A stretch of 64,000 bases of DNA, taken from Gymnopus androsaceus JB14. Its lineage: Eukaryota; Basidiomycota; Agaricomycetes; Agaricales; Omphalotaceae. This document shows, in pieces, positions 8,949 to 19,897 of this stretch (positions within the stretch are counted from its first letter, which is position 1; each line of letters opens with the position of its first letter). The position numbers and the translations under genes were made by a program. The stretch covers positions 29,331-93,330 of the forward strand of contig ML769651.1 of NCBI GenBank assembly GCA_009733575.1. Reading direction: 5' to 3'. Below the pieces are notes generated by a model. The model did no database searches and had not been told where the DNA came from. It was given only the letters and a program-made list of their open reading frames with translations.

Positions 8949-11807
8949 TTGTCAGCCGACATGAGGCTTTTCTATGGCTTAGAGCCTCGCACTAACCGTC
9001 GATTAATTCTCAACGTGTACCATGGCTCTGCTTTCCACTCTGCTTGCAACCAGAATGCTCCGAACACGCGAAGGCCAGGCGATGAGCAGTATGTATTCCT
9101 CCCAATCTCCTTAATTTCTCATATCTTTCGCTCAATTATCTCCAGCTCTATCATGCCTATAGCACCCTCAGGTCACAACAAACTCCGGAGGTCAACGCAA
9201 TACACCTCACACCAGACCATCGGCTCTATGCATTGGCTTTTTCGAACAAATATTCCCCGGAGGAGGTCGTCGTACTATCCTCCTGACGTGCGGAAGAGAA
9301 ATTTCTTTGGTATCGGAGAGATTGTTGGTGTATTAGCCAATGTGCGTTCCAACCGTTGCTTTAGACTTATCTTCTAATGAATCTCATTACATACTATAGC
9401 CAGCAGAAACTGTCCGCTCACTTACAGAATCCAAACGACTTCTCGATGAAGCTCGGCAAGAGATCAACGAGAACCGTGAACGCTCGCAGATTCGACCAAA
9501 ACATACGTTCTCGAAGCTGCCAGGATTTCTTCCTCGCGAAGCTGAAGTCAAAGCAATCGAGAGAGCATTGGAAGGTGAACCTGCCTTCACGGTTCTTTTC
9601 GGTGCTAGCTCGGTCGGAAAGGTATGTGTGTGTGTGGGTGTTGTACGATGCGTGCATGCTGAAACCCCTGTTAGACTGCACTCCTACGTGAAGTACTATG
9701 CCGAGACACATACCATGTTCTTCACTTCGACCTCCGAATAGCTGGATTCGCTGACCTGGCAAGCTTATACACGAGCCTTAGCTGTCAGATGGAAGCTTAT
9801 TTCGAAGCTCTTTCGACACAAATGGAAGGCTATGAGGAGTTTGAGAAGGAGGCATGGAGCTTCAAGGTAGGGATATCAGTTTGATTACATCGAAGGTCGT
9901 ATTCTGAGACCCCTGATCTAAGCATGACCGTCTCAACGTCGAGCGCAGAATGACGGAAGGACCTCCAGATTCCGGTATCAATCGCGTCAAGACGAGTGAT
10001 ATCGCAAGACTCATGGAGTTGTTCCAGGTATGGTTCAGTGTCCTTCCGCACATTCAACCATGTATTCATTACTGGAACAGTCCTCCTTACTCAAATACTG
10101 GGAATTCGATCCGTACAAGGAAGAAGATGCAAAAGCGAAGAAGGGTCATCGCGAAGAGGAGTCTGGATCCTCCAGCAGTACTCGCGTTAATGAATCCAAT
10201 GGCACGGCTTCGTCCAAACCGGAACGCAATGGGAGACTTCGCAACCTTCTGCATTTCAAAGCCAAGCACGCCGACCAAAGTTCACAAGGACGTTCGGAGA
10301 AGGAAAAGGAAAAGGAGGCAGAGCGACCGAAAAGGCCTGCGAAGAAAATGCCCGTACGTGGCCCTTGGTACTTATTGCTTAAACGAAAGCATTAATGATG
10401 CAAAGACTATAGGTCATCTTCTTTGATGAAGCACACAAGCTGTAAGTCTGAAAGTCTTCTCGCTAAAGATCAACCTTACATTTGATTCTGCCAGGCCTGC
10501 GCTCATCCAGTCCACGGAAGCAATGAACTGCCTCTTGAGCGCGTTCCTTGTCCTCACTAAACAGGATCGACTGTGCCATGTCATACATGCTACTAGTGAT
10601 CCGTTCTATCACACTTGGTTGAGGCAGTTGAATGTAATGCAACACTGCAAGGTGGGTATCTTTTGCTTTTGGGTAGCGTTATTTTAATCATCGAGAGTAG
10701 ATCATCACAATCGGAGACTGCTCAAAAGCAGAGACGCGAGAATTCTTTCGTGAACGAATGATGCCTCGCATTCCGGAACATCTTCAGCATGCACTCGATT
10801 TTGAGGTGCTTTATGATGCGTTCGGTGGAAAGTTGGTGCATTGGCAGGATTTTGTGACGGATTATGGTAAGCTAATACGACCTCTACTCCATCCATCGCA
10901 TACTCAAATCAACTTGTAGTCAATTCCAACGGGCGTCTGGATGGTACGTTTGAGTGTAATTTCAGCAAGACTAAGACTAAGCACCTAATGTTTTTGGCCT
11001 TTAGTGAAGCAAAGTTCCCATTTCCTACAGGCCCACGCTCTTCTGAACCTTCACGTCATCCATTCCTCCGAACATCCATCCCCGGAGGGGGATGGTCAAG
11101 AAAATGCAAACAATCCCAATCCAAATTCATCTGACGCCGTGCGTCCATCCGGGTTCAAAATTTACTCTGCAATTAGCAATCCCCGTGGTCCAAGCGGACA
11201 GGATCTTGATGCTAGGGATAGCCAAGGCCTAACACCATACTACGAATCCGAATTCACGGCGATGCAGCTTCTCAGAGTGATGAGCCGTATCACCGAACCT
11301 GGGATAACGTACATCCCATATTTTACGCTATGTCGGGAATACGGTGTACATGCTGTCGATGGCTTGGTTAAGGGAAGGATTTTGGATCTGCGGTGGACGG
11401 AGCCTGTGACGAAGGAAACCGAGTCAGAGGATGCATCCTATTTGAATCGACAGTCGAGGCTCCTTGCTATTGAAGGAGGGCATGAGGCAGCGGGGAGTAG
11501 TGGACGTACGGTTGTGGACAACACGAATCATGCTCGTGTAGATGCTGTGCCGGGTTCTGAGGATGATATAGTTGCTGTCTCGGAGCATGAGGTGTATTTG
11601 CATCAGCAGCGAAGGAGGTCGCGTCGGAGGGATACATATGACGGGGGTTTAATGGACTCTGTGGTAGGACCGAAATTGGTACCGACGACACCGATTATGA
11701 AGTATGCTATGAGGGAGGTGCTTCGCGAGTACGAAGAAGTAGAGGACGAGGACGAGGATGGTACGGTGTCGGAGTATGCGTCGCTCTCAGATGTGGAGGA
11801 ATATTGA
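8949..11807 (+). CDS. P-loop ATPase (archaeal-ATPase/ATPase_2-like), mitochondrial-type N-terminus
   Basis: A gene of about 750 residues in many exons. Well-supported exons end or begin at 9621/9675, 9866/9923, 10027/10081, 10353/10413, 10441/10495, 10651/10701, 10866/10920, 10943/11005, then run to the TGA at 11805-11807. Walker A is FGASSVGK, split by an intron before TALL; Walker B is VIFFDEAHKL, also next to an intron. Between them lies a Lys/Glu-rich linker; the C-terminal part ends in an acidic tail. Upstream of Walker A, FFGIGEIVGVLAN and SLTESKRLLDEAR are clear. The N-terminal exon is uncertain: the most protein-like reading (ATG near 9024, LTPDHRLYALAF, KYSPEEVVVLSS) needs a one-base correction at about 9281-9290. 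The function of this fungal family is not known to me. Confidence 0.65.
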
Positions 11808-11921
11808 CATTCGTGATATGAGTTTTCTTGTACCATTTGTATTTATATTTTCTTCGCACTGACATCTGTACTATCTATCGCATATTTACGAACACGAAAG
11901 CGCCACTCGTTATTGGATTAA

Positions 11922-13168
11922 TTACTTTAGAAATGCCCCGTTAGTCTCCTGCATCAGCAGCTTGTATTCTGGTTGGAACTATGTCAAAACAAGTCAGCCC
12001 AATGACAGTAACGGAGATTTTTATTAAGCTCACGTTAACGTAGACATTCTCCCACCATTGGATAGTCTTTGCTGTGAACTTGGCATCCTCGTTTGAGATT
12101 AGAGTCTTAGGGATCCCGTTTGCCTCTGCAGCTTCCGCCAAAAGTTGGACCTTGCATAGTCTTTCGAGAGCACCGAAAAAGTATACTGCTTCGTCGACCG
12201 TGGTACCGACTGGCAGGACATAACCTATCAGTTTATGCAAGACAAGAAGGAGCACCCAACGTACGTGTCAGTAATCCATGATTCTGCAAAATGCACGTCT
12301 TCCACTTGGGTCCAAGAGCTTTGGCTATGTTCTCTCCTTCCTCTTGAGCAAGGACAACTCCCCCAAAGTTTTTATAAACTCCAAGATTGTCATGAAACAA
12401 GCATGAATCTTGCGTGAGCATATCAACTGGGCGTCCGAAGGCAGACCAAGTTTTTCCATGTAAGGAATGACAGTGAGCAGCGGATTTCACGTCTGGGCGT
12501 GCTTTGTGGATAGCAGAGTCTACAGAGGTGGAATTAGTAGATCATCTGTCAGGGAAATCGAATCGAATCTCACGGATATGGAATCCAGCGGTGTTAATAG
12601 GCAGTTGAGCACCGTGAGGAGACACATATCCATCTGGGCTAACGAGAACCAGCATAGATTTCTACTAAAACGTCAGAAGTCGAGAAGTACAGGCCGCGAT
12701 ATTGAACCCACAGTCATTGTCGAGAAATGCTCTGCGAATGGGTTCATCCTGGAAGGTACTTGAATCATGGATATATGTGTAACTGGTTTGTTCAGGATTC
12801 TTACCAGTAATGATCAGGAAGGACTGGGTCTCTGACGGTGATATGACCTGATACACCCTCACCAAAGCCACATTTCCCCCAGTAACGGAAAGCAGCTGCC
12901 ATATGTCCCTACAGTCGCATTGCATCAAGTCGGTTAGTAGAAATCGAGGTCAAAGAGTACCTTGACCCATTCTCGCTCCTCGTAGGGGTTGTCGAACTGA
13001 GGAACGGTGCTCAGCTCTATCGTTCCTAGAGGACAGTGAATCGGATGCACTTCATCTAAAATTCAACCCGAATCTACCTTGCTTGTTACCTCTCCAAGTG
13101 CGACGTAGCGGGTTCTCGTCAAGCCCTTCAAGAGACTGGTGAAATGCACCGTTCATAGTGCCGTCCAT
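11922..13168 (-). CDS. Class II aldolase/adducin-domain protein, tandem copy A
   Basis: Multi-exon minus-strand gene for a fungal class II aldolase-like protein of about 290 residues. In order: RRTWRG, TVPQFDNPYEEREWVK, AAAFRYWGKCGFGEGVSGHIT, MNPFAEHFSTMT, LVLVSPDGYVSPHGAQLPINTAG, the metal-site motif SAAHCHSLHGKTWS, QDSCLFHDNLGVY, LQNHGLLT, a helix ending CKVQLLAEAAEANG, and FQPEYKLL before the TAA at 11922-11924. The HxH in HCHSLH and the His of QNHG are the expected zinc ligands. The ATG at 13166-13168 is chosen because the second copy has the matching start. All joins read in frame. A nearly identical copy lies directly upstream (13425-14672). Family members act on short sugar phosphates or related hydroxy-acids; the real substrate is unknown. 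Confidence 0.8.
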
Positions 13169-13424
13169 GTTCAATGGCTGGGTGTAAGAATAAGCATTTG
13201 CTGTATTTTATATAGAGTCGGATGGCGTCGGAGAACCCGAGATAAGGTGGTAAATCAGGTACGAATTAAAATTGATCTGCGGATACGAACTTCAAAAGAA
13301 CCAGTTTTCTTGGTTGTTCCATATTGTATTTACTACATGTTATTCGCACTGACACTGGCATCTTTACTACAGTATCTATCGCATATTTACGAACACACGA
13401 AAGTACCGCTCCTTATGGGGCTAA

Positions 13425-14672
13425 TCACTGTAAAAATGCCCCGTTAGTTTCCTGCATCAGCAGCTTGTATTCTGGCTGGAACTATCTCAAAACAAGTCAG
13501 CCCGATGACAGTAGCGGAGATTTTCACGATGCTCACGCTAACGTAGACATTCTCCCACCATTGGGTGGTCTTTGCTGTGAACTCGGCATCCTCATTTGAG
13601 ATGAGAGTCTTATGGATCCCGTTTGCCTCTGCAGCTTCCGCCAAAAGTTGGACCTTGCATAGTCTTTCGAGAGCACCGAAAAAGTATACTGCTTCGTCGA
13701 CCGTGGTACCAACTGGCAGGACATAACCTATCAGTTTATGGAAGGCAAGAAGGAGCACCCAACGTACGCGTCAGTAATCCATGATTCTGCAAAATACACG
13801 TCTTCCACTTGGGTCCAAGAGCTTTGGCTATGTTCTCTCCCTCATGTTGGGCAAGGACAATTCCCCCAAAGTTTTTATAAACTCCAAGATTGTCATGAAA
13901 CAAGCATGAATCTTGCGTGAGCATATCGACTGGGCGTCCAAAGGCAGACCAAGTTTTTCCATGTAAGGAATGACAGTGAGCAGCGGATTTCACGTCTGGG
14001 CGTGCTTTGTGGATAGCAGAGTCTACAGAGGTGGAATTAGTAGATCATCTGCCAGGGAAATAGAATCGAATCTCACGGATGTGGAATCCAGCGGTGTTAA
14101 TAGGCAGTTGAGCACCGTGAGGAGACACATAGCCGTCTGGGCTGACGAGAACCAGCATAGATTTCTATTAAAACGTCAGATGACGAGAAGTACAGGCCGC
14201 GATATTGAGCCCACAGTCATTGTCGAGAAATGCTCTGCGAATGGGTTCATCCTGGAAGGTACTTGAATCATGGACATATGTGTAACTGGTTTGTTCAGGA
14301 TTCTTACCAGTAATGATCAGGAAGAACCGGGTCTCTGACGGTGATATGACCTGCTACACCCTCACCAAAGCCACATTTCCCCCAGTAACGGAAAGCAGCT
14401 GCCATATGTTCCTACAGTAGCATTGCATCAAGTCGTGTTAGTAGGGATCGAGGTCAAAGAGTACCTTGATCCATTCTCGCTCCTCGTAAGGGTTGTCGAA
14501 CTGAGGAACAGTGCTCAGCTCTATCGTTCCTAGAGGACAGTGAATCGGATGCACTTCATCTAAAAATCAACCCGAATCTACCTTGCTTGTTACCTCTCCA
14601 AGTGCGACGTAGCGGGTTCTCGTCGAGCCCTTCAAGAGACTGGTGAAATGCACCGTTCGTAGTGCCGTTCAT
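13425..14672 (-). CDS. Class II aldolase/adducin-domain protein, tandem copy B
   Basis: Second copy of the aldolase unit, same strand, same exon structure and nearly the same sequence as copy A. Stop TGA is at 13425-13427, start ATG at 14670-14672. Differences are scattered substitutions, for example GEGVAGH instead of GEGVSGH, a serine instead of asparagine after WENVYV, and a C-terminal FLQ instead of FLK. The flanking sequence is also duplicated: the 3' flanks (about 11850-11921 and 13340-13424) share GTATCTATCGCATATTTACG, and the 5' flanks are similar. The duplicated unit is therefore about 1.5 kb and carries its own promoter and terminator. All metal-binding motifs are kept, so both copies may work. 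Confidence 0.8.
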
Positions 14673-14868
14673 GTTTGAGTATTCGGGGGGTGAGTGCAAG
14701 AATAACCATTTGCTGCATTTTATTTAGCCTCGGACTCGGAGATAAGTGAGAGCGAGATAAGGTGATAAGGTTTGGTGACATTCGGGCATGATCAAGATTG
14801 ATCTGCGGATAGGGAAAACGTACAAACACGATGGATTCACGGAACTATTGCTTACTTCTACGTTCACG

Positions 14869-17177
14869 ATGAAGTTCTTGGACATCGTTTCGATTCGCTC
14901 TGAAGAGATTAAATTTCACGCTGAGGACGCAGAATCGAATGATGGAGAGATAATACTGGGCCAGCCTGATCTTCTTCCTGTACCTCCTTTACCGCAGGGT
15001 CCCAGGAAATGGGGGGCGTTCCATTTGGCTGGGTATTGGATTGCTGAAGCATTTGGTACGTGTTCCTGCTACCGTTCAATCTGGCTTGTATTAATATCCT
15101 CTTCACAGGCATCAGGTTATTTAATCTACGAAGAACCCCAGCAAAGAACTCATGACTACTCTTTGCAGCCAATACGAAGTGGCTTCAAGTGCCGTGGCAG
15201 CTGGTCTCTCCCCAGGTGCAACCATAGGCGCAATCTTATTGGGACATATTCTTGTCTGTGAGTTTTATGAATTCTTTCCAGCACAGATGATATTGAATCT
15301 CTTCGCTTTCAGCAATAGCTTGCGCTGCGAACGGCTGGGTTGGAGCTGTCTACGGTATCAACTTTCCCGTTTACGCAAGGGCCTCATTTGGTATAAGAGG
15401 TACCTCCATCGCTGTGATCTGTAGGGCGGTGGCTGCTATTGCTTGGTTTGGAACACAAACTTATCAAGGTATATTCTCAATGTGTGACAAACGACGATCT
15501 TCGATCCTACAGCAAGTATAGGTGGACTGTGCGTTCAAGTCATGCTGGAAGCGATCTGGCCTTTTTTCAAAACGTTTCCTAATCATCTTCCAACATCTGC
15601 GCATGTTACATCCGCCCAGTTGCTTTGTTTCTTGTAAGTCGTTTTCGCTTCCTTCGTCATGGTCGCCATACTCATATTTTCCTTTAGCATCTTTTATATC
15701 ATTCAGCTCCCACTTCTTTGGATACACATATCCAAACTTCGGTATCTCTTTCTATTAAAAATTGTAATTATGCCGATTTGTAAGTCGATTTGAATCATTG
15801 CCTTTAGTACAACGCTCATGTTTCGCCACTGGCAGTTGGTTTTACGCTCTGTAAGTTCAAAATCACATCATCTACCTTTAAAAGGTGTAACGCCTATGTT
15901 TAGTTGGATGGGCGGTGGGCACCGCACATGGTTTTGGTCCAGTTTTCAACAAAGGAACCGTTTCTACAGGCTCCACGCCTGTAGCTGTTCTCTTTCTTTC
16001 TGCGATGACCTCTGCAATTGCCCCTAAATCAACACTGGCCCTTAACATTCCTGTAAGCCTTTTTTCTCGTTTATTTCGATGTTGTGTATCTCACCGAGGA
16101 GATCTTGATTTTCTGTAGGATTTTACTCGTTACGCCAAGAGTCCTCGAACAGTTGTGTGGACGAATATATTTGCTTTAACTGTTCCAGTCACCCTTTGCG
16201 CGTACGCCAGACCGTCTTATTGGATTAATGTTTCCCCTGAGTATTCCTACTAGTATCCTAGGCGTCGTAGTCACTTCAGCCGTAGAAGTAATATACGGTA
16301 TCTCCACGTGGAACCCACTGGAAGTCTGTACACTTTGGGAGAGCAGGGCTGCAGCTTTTTTTGCCGCGCTTTGCTGGGCTCTTGCTGCTATCGCAACCAA
16401 TATTTCTGCCAAGTGAGTGGTTAAACTACGATCGATTTTCATGAGTATTACTTATATCTCATAAGCTCGACTGCAGTAGGAAATGATTTAATGATCCTAT
16501 TCCCCAAATTCATCAACATCCGTCGAGGACAATACATATGCGCAGTGCTCGGTGTTGCTGCTTGCCCGTGGATCTTGCAAAACTCGGCCAACAACTTTGT
16601 TGCTTTCTTGGGTGGATACAGTATCTTCCTTGGACCAGTAGCTGGTATTCTTATTTCAGATTGTGTGAGTTGCCTTCGCTGCGAGCATTTCTTCTTTGTT
16701 GATCAACTTACTCTCGATTTTGAGTACATTCTCCGTCGCCGCCGACTTGATATTCCTGCATTATACAGCCCGGGTTATGGACAGTATTGGCGAGTGACAC
16801 ATTTTTGATATTTTCTCTAACTAGAGTTAACCGTTAGTTATCAAGGTATACTGCCGGTTTCAACTGGCGCGCCATCGTTGCCTTCACACTAGCACTTCTC
16901 CCAAACCTTCCTGGATTCATCTACAAAGTCAACACCAAGCTGCACGTTTCTGTCGGCGCAGTTTATATTTTGTACGTGTTCTTCACCCGCCTAGATAACT
17001 TCCTACAAAGCTGACGAGGTTCTCGTTAGCTCTGCGGTATGGCCCGTGAGTTTATGTGTCGCAGGATCACTGTACCTACTCTTCAGCTACGTGTTCCCTC
17101 CGGCCATCAGTATAAATAACTCATCTAGCTCTATACAAGAGAGTCTCGATGAGAAGGAGAAAGTGTGTGGTATCTAG
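14869..17177 (+). CDS. NCS1-family nucleobase/allantoin/uridine permease
   Basis: About twelve exons encode a membrane transporter of the NCS1 (Fur-type) family. Landmarks: PDLLPVPPLPQGPRKWGAFH near the N-terminus, ASSAVAAGLSPGATIGAILL (segment 1), YGINFPVYARASFGIRG, RAVAAIAWFGTQTYQGG, ALNIPDFTRYAKSPR, ATNISANSTAVGNDL, PKFINIRRGQYICA, FLGGYSIFLGPVAGILISD, YTAGFNWRAIVAF, and a hydrophilic C-terminus ending EKVCGI. Clear exons include 14869-15055, a 7-nt exon 15109-15115, 15169-15257 and 15313-15468. The microexon is needed to give AFGISQYEVASSA. The last join, near 16975-17020, does not keep phase with any good splice pair, so one base may be wrong there. It should sit in the plasma membrane and import uracil, uridine, allantoin or a related base. 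Confidence 0.8.
15109..15115 (+). other. 7-nt microexon of the NCS1 permease
   Basis: The seven bases GCATCAG are flanked by a polypyrimidine-CACAG acceptor (ending 15108) and a GTTATT donor (15116). Splicing them in joins ...AEAFG to ISQYEVASSAVAAG, the conserved start of the first membrane segment of NCS1 transporters. Leaving them out breaks the frame. This is inferred from protein conservation, not from transcripts. Confidence 0.65.
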
Positions 17178-17547
17178 TTGCTGCAATGTTCTTGGACTTT
17201 CAACTTGGAATCAGAAGGTGTTTTACGGGACAGTCTATATATCTTGGTGTATAACATTTCGACTTGATCCTATCAAATCTATATCGGGCCCTGCTATGCT
17301 CAGCTTTGACATCCCGAATTTGCCACCATCATGCACTATTCACTATTATAAGGTCTGATTTTTGAACGACCGCTAATAAGACTCAGGATCGACTGCCAGC
17401 TGACGCGCTCTCGAACCGGGTAATTGTTCCTAGAAGGTATTAGCGGTCTTCTAACTGCCGGAGGATTGGCCGTCCATATTGCAAAGAATCTCATCCAGTA
17501 GCAACGCTTACTAAATTAGAGCTTGAGCCTTGTAATTCACTCTTATT
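17178..17547. other. Intergenic stretch, nothing recognised
   Basis: 3' flank of the permease. A few phrases such as TTCTAACTGCCGGAGGATTGG may belong to the decayed reductase copy that follows, but they are too short to be sure. Confidence 0.35.
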
Positions 17548-17785
17548 AACAACTCCAGTACCAGCTCTATTCCGTTCTGCGCCCGAGAACGCCTCTGGCT
17601 CTTATGATCCCTATATCACGAATAAGACCGCCGATCTCTTGAACCAGCTCGTGGATGAAACGATTGCCAATCAGAAACAAATGCACGAGGACCCTCATAA
17701 CACACATGTACCGTCTATGTTGCTAGATGGGAGAAAAGGCTAGCCTATAGAGGTTGAGGTTATCGTGGGCTCCTTTGTTTGAATG
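17548..17785 (+). pseudogene. Relic of a ketopantoate-reductase-like gene, inverted to its intact copy
   Basis: On the plus strand, a frame reads LFRSAPENASGSYDPYITNKTADLLNQ..., then HVPSMLLDGRKG, a TAG stop, and PIEVEVIVGSFV. The intact minus-strand gene at 17903-19482 has the equivalent blocks LFRAPPDNSSVKYEPYVAPKTANLIN, HVPSMLLDARKG and QPIEVEVILGEVV. This is therefore a decayed 3' fragment of a second copy in the opposite orientation. The N-terminal NAD(P)-binding part is not present. Confidence 0.75.
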
Positions 17786-17902
17786 GCCCTTGAAAGAGTA
17801 GTCTCAGCTCCTGTAAGATGTCAGATTAATTTTCACCGACTTGGAACCTTGACTTTTATTTCTCAGCGCATGTATATTGTAAAGTCAATACGTATCCTCT
17901 CT

Positions 17903-19482
17903 TTAGAGCTTTGTTGTTTTCCTGATGATCTGGTTCTGTACGACAAGAAGCAGTCCATACAGTGTTTCAATTCGCTGTAACAATGTCAAGCCCAATTGGA
18001 ATCGTAAAAAAGGAAGAAATACACCCACAGGAACAGGTACACCTCGATCTTTTGCCATCCGCACCACTTCTCCGAGTATCACTTCTACTTCAATTGGCTG
18101 TCCTTTGCGTGCATCGAGAAGCATACTAGGGACATGAGTACTTTCTGGCTTAACATGAATCGCGGCAGTGTTGGCGATAGTGCTTTCCACTATGGAGGAA
18201 GGTAATCCGTCTTCCGAATCGGGAAAACCGAGGGCACGACCTTGAAGATAGTTGGCTTGATTTGAAGTACAGTATCTCAAGGCGCACCTAGACTGATGAG
18301 TTCTTCCATGATCGCCTTTATTGTTGGAAGAGTGTGCTCGTTAATAAGATTGGCCGTTTTAGGTGCCACATACGGTTCGTACTTGACCGAAGAGTTGTCT
18401 GGTGGTGCACGGAAGAGTGAAGGCAACGTATAACTAGAACAAAATCAAATCCTTGAATCAATGTTTGATTTAGAGTAGCCTACCCGGTCAGTGTAGCAGA
18501 CGCCGAGAATGCGACATTCCAAAAATTCTTGGAAAACTTCTTCCTCTGGATTTCAGGCACAACGCTTACTGTACTGCCGCCCTTGGCAAGTATGGAAGCG
18601 ATACCGTCGAGGATTGCAGTCTCCTTCGGGAGTGTTGACGGTAGTAGTATAATCATTGTGTCTGTACATCCCGAGGGTTGGGCGGTCCTAGAAACAAGTA
18701 AGCATGGAGCTCACAACTAGTTGTCGTCCACCCACAAATCCATTATGTTCTACTACATCGGGAGCGAGTAGATTCGTTCCAATGAAAAAGAGATGTTCCG
18801 ATAATCTTTGGTTCGTCTTTTCCAAGAGCTTTGATGGCCTGATAGAGATCCACCTCAACGTTCAAGCCATTCTGTAATAAAACGTATGCTGGCTGAGGAT
18901 GCTTGTCAATGTAGGGCGAAGTAAGAAGAGGTGCCAAAATAGTCGGTGTCTTGACGAGATCTGAGCTTCGTTAGAGTACATCTCATTATCGTAGAATACA
19001 ATTTAGCTGACCTGGGATCGCTTTCGTGGTGAGGATGACGTAGTCATATGGCCTATCAGCAGCGCTCTCAACAGAGTCGCATACTTGATGATTCATGAGA
19101 GTTGGAAGTGGTAGATCTTGCTTGAACTCACATCGATCTGGCCTCCAACCAGGAATCTCTCCGTATTTTTGGCTCTTAAAATGCATACCAGTTCCTACAG
19201 GGTTAAGCAACTCGTAAAGAATGATCTTCGTCCTGAAAGGGCTCGCTCACGATTCACGACATCGTAATTACTTCGAGCAACTGCTGTCACACGAGCCAGT
19301 CCACTACGTTTCACGATTAGGGAATCTTTCCCAAGTGTAAGTGAGATGAAGCCAGTCCAAGCTATAGTACGCACAGATAGCACCAACTGCTCCAAATCCT
19401 ACCTTAGCCAAGATTGCGCCTCAGTACGGATGAATATTGCGATCGTATAAGTCGCAAGACCTACGAGAAGAACTTCTTTCAT
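17903..19482 (-). CDS. 2-dehydropantoate 2-reductase (ApbA/PanE) family protein
   Basis: Minus-strand multi-exon gene. The N-terminal Rossmann motif is split by introns: VGFGAVGAIYS. It is followed by GLARVTAVARSNYDVVN, YGEIPGWRPDR, DYVILTTKAIPD, YVLLQNGLNVEVDL, KIIGTSLF and GFVGGR (the region expected to contact NADP and substrate). The C-terminal ApbA_C domain has KKFSKNFWNVAFSASATLTG, HVPSMLLDARKG, IEVEVILGEVVRMA and VPVPRIETLYGLLLVVQ, ending KTTKL at 17903-17905. The Lys, Asn and the HxPSMLxDxRxGxPxEV block are those kept in active reductases. The family reduces ketopantoate in pantothenate synthesis, but fungi carry several paralogs of unknown substrate. The first exon is uncertain; the ATG at 19480-19482 is a guess. 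Confidence 0.75.
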
Positions 19483-19897
19483 GGGTGCCACGGACATTAT
19501 TGGACAAGTAGGTCGCGAATGAAATGGGTGGAAACAAGAGAATGCCAAAGCGTCGGTTCGGATTCCGGAACGAGTGCACGTGCCGAATCAGGCTTTTTGT
19601 TTTGAACGTCCATTCAAGACTCAAGTAACCTCTTCTTCCATAAGAGCAAGCATGATCACTCTCCTGCTCCTCAGCTCTGCAGCTCTCTCCCTTAGCCTTT
19701 TCTTTCCATTCGAAATCTAGATAACATGGAAAAGCTTTTCATCGAATGTTTTTGGCCGGCTGAGACTTATAAAATGCTTCCGCCTATCGATCTGAGACGT
19801 TGTGAATCCGACGTCTTGTGACTTCTTCTCGTCTTCTTCATCATCGCTATACTCGCACTAATTCTTCACTCACTATATCGCTCTTCCAGCTTCTACA
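19483..19897. other. Divergent intergenic region
   Basis: About 415 bases between the reductase start (minus) and the caspase-like gene start (plus), so it should contain both promoters. A pyrimidine-rich stretch precedes the plus-strand start (TCTTCTCGTCTTCTTCATC), as is common upstream of fungal genes. No repeat seen. Confidence 0.4.
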
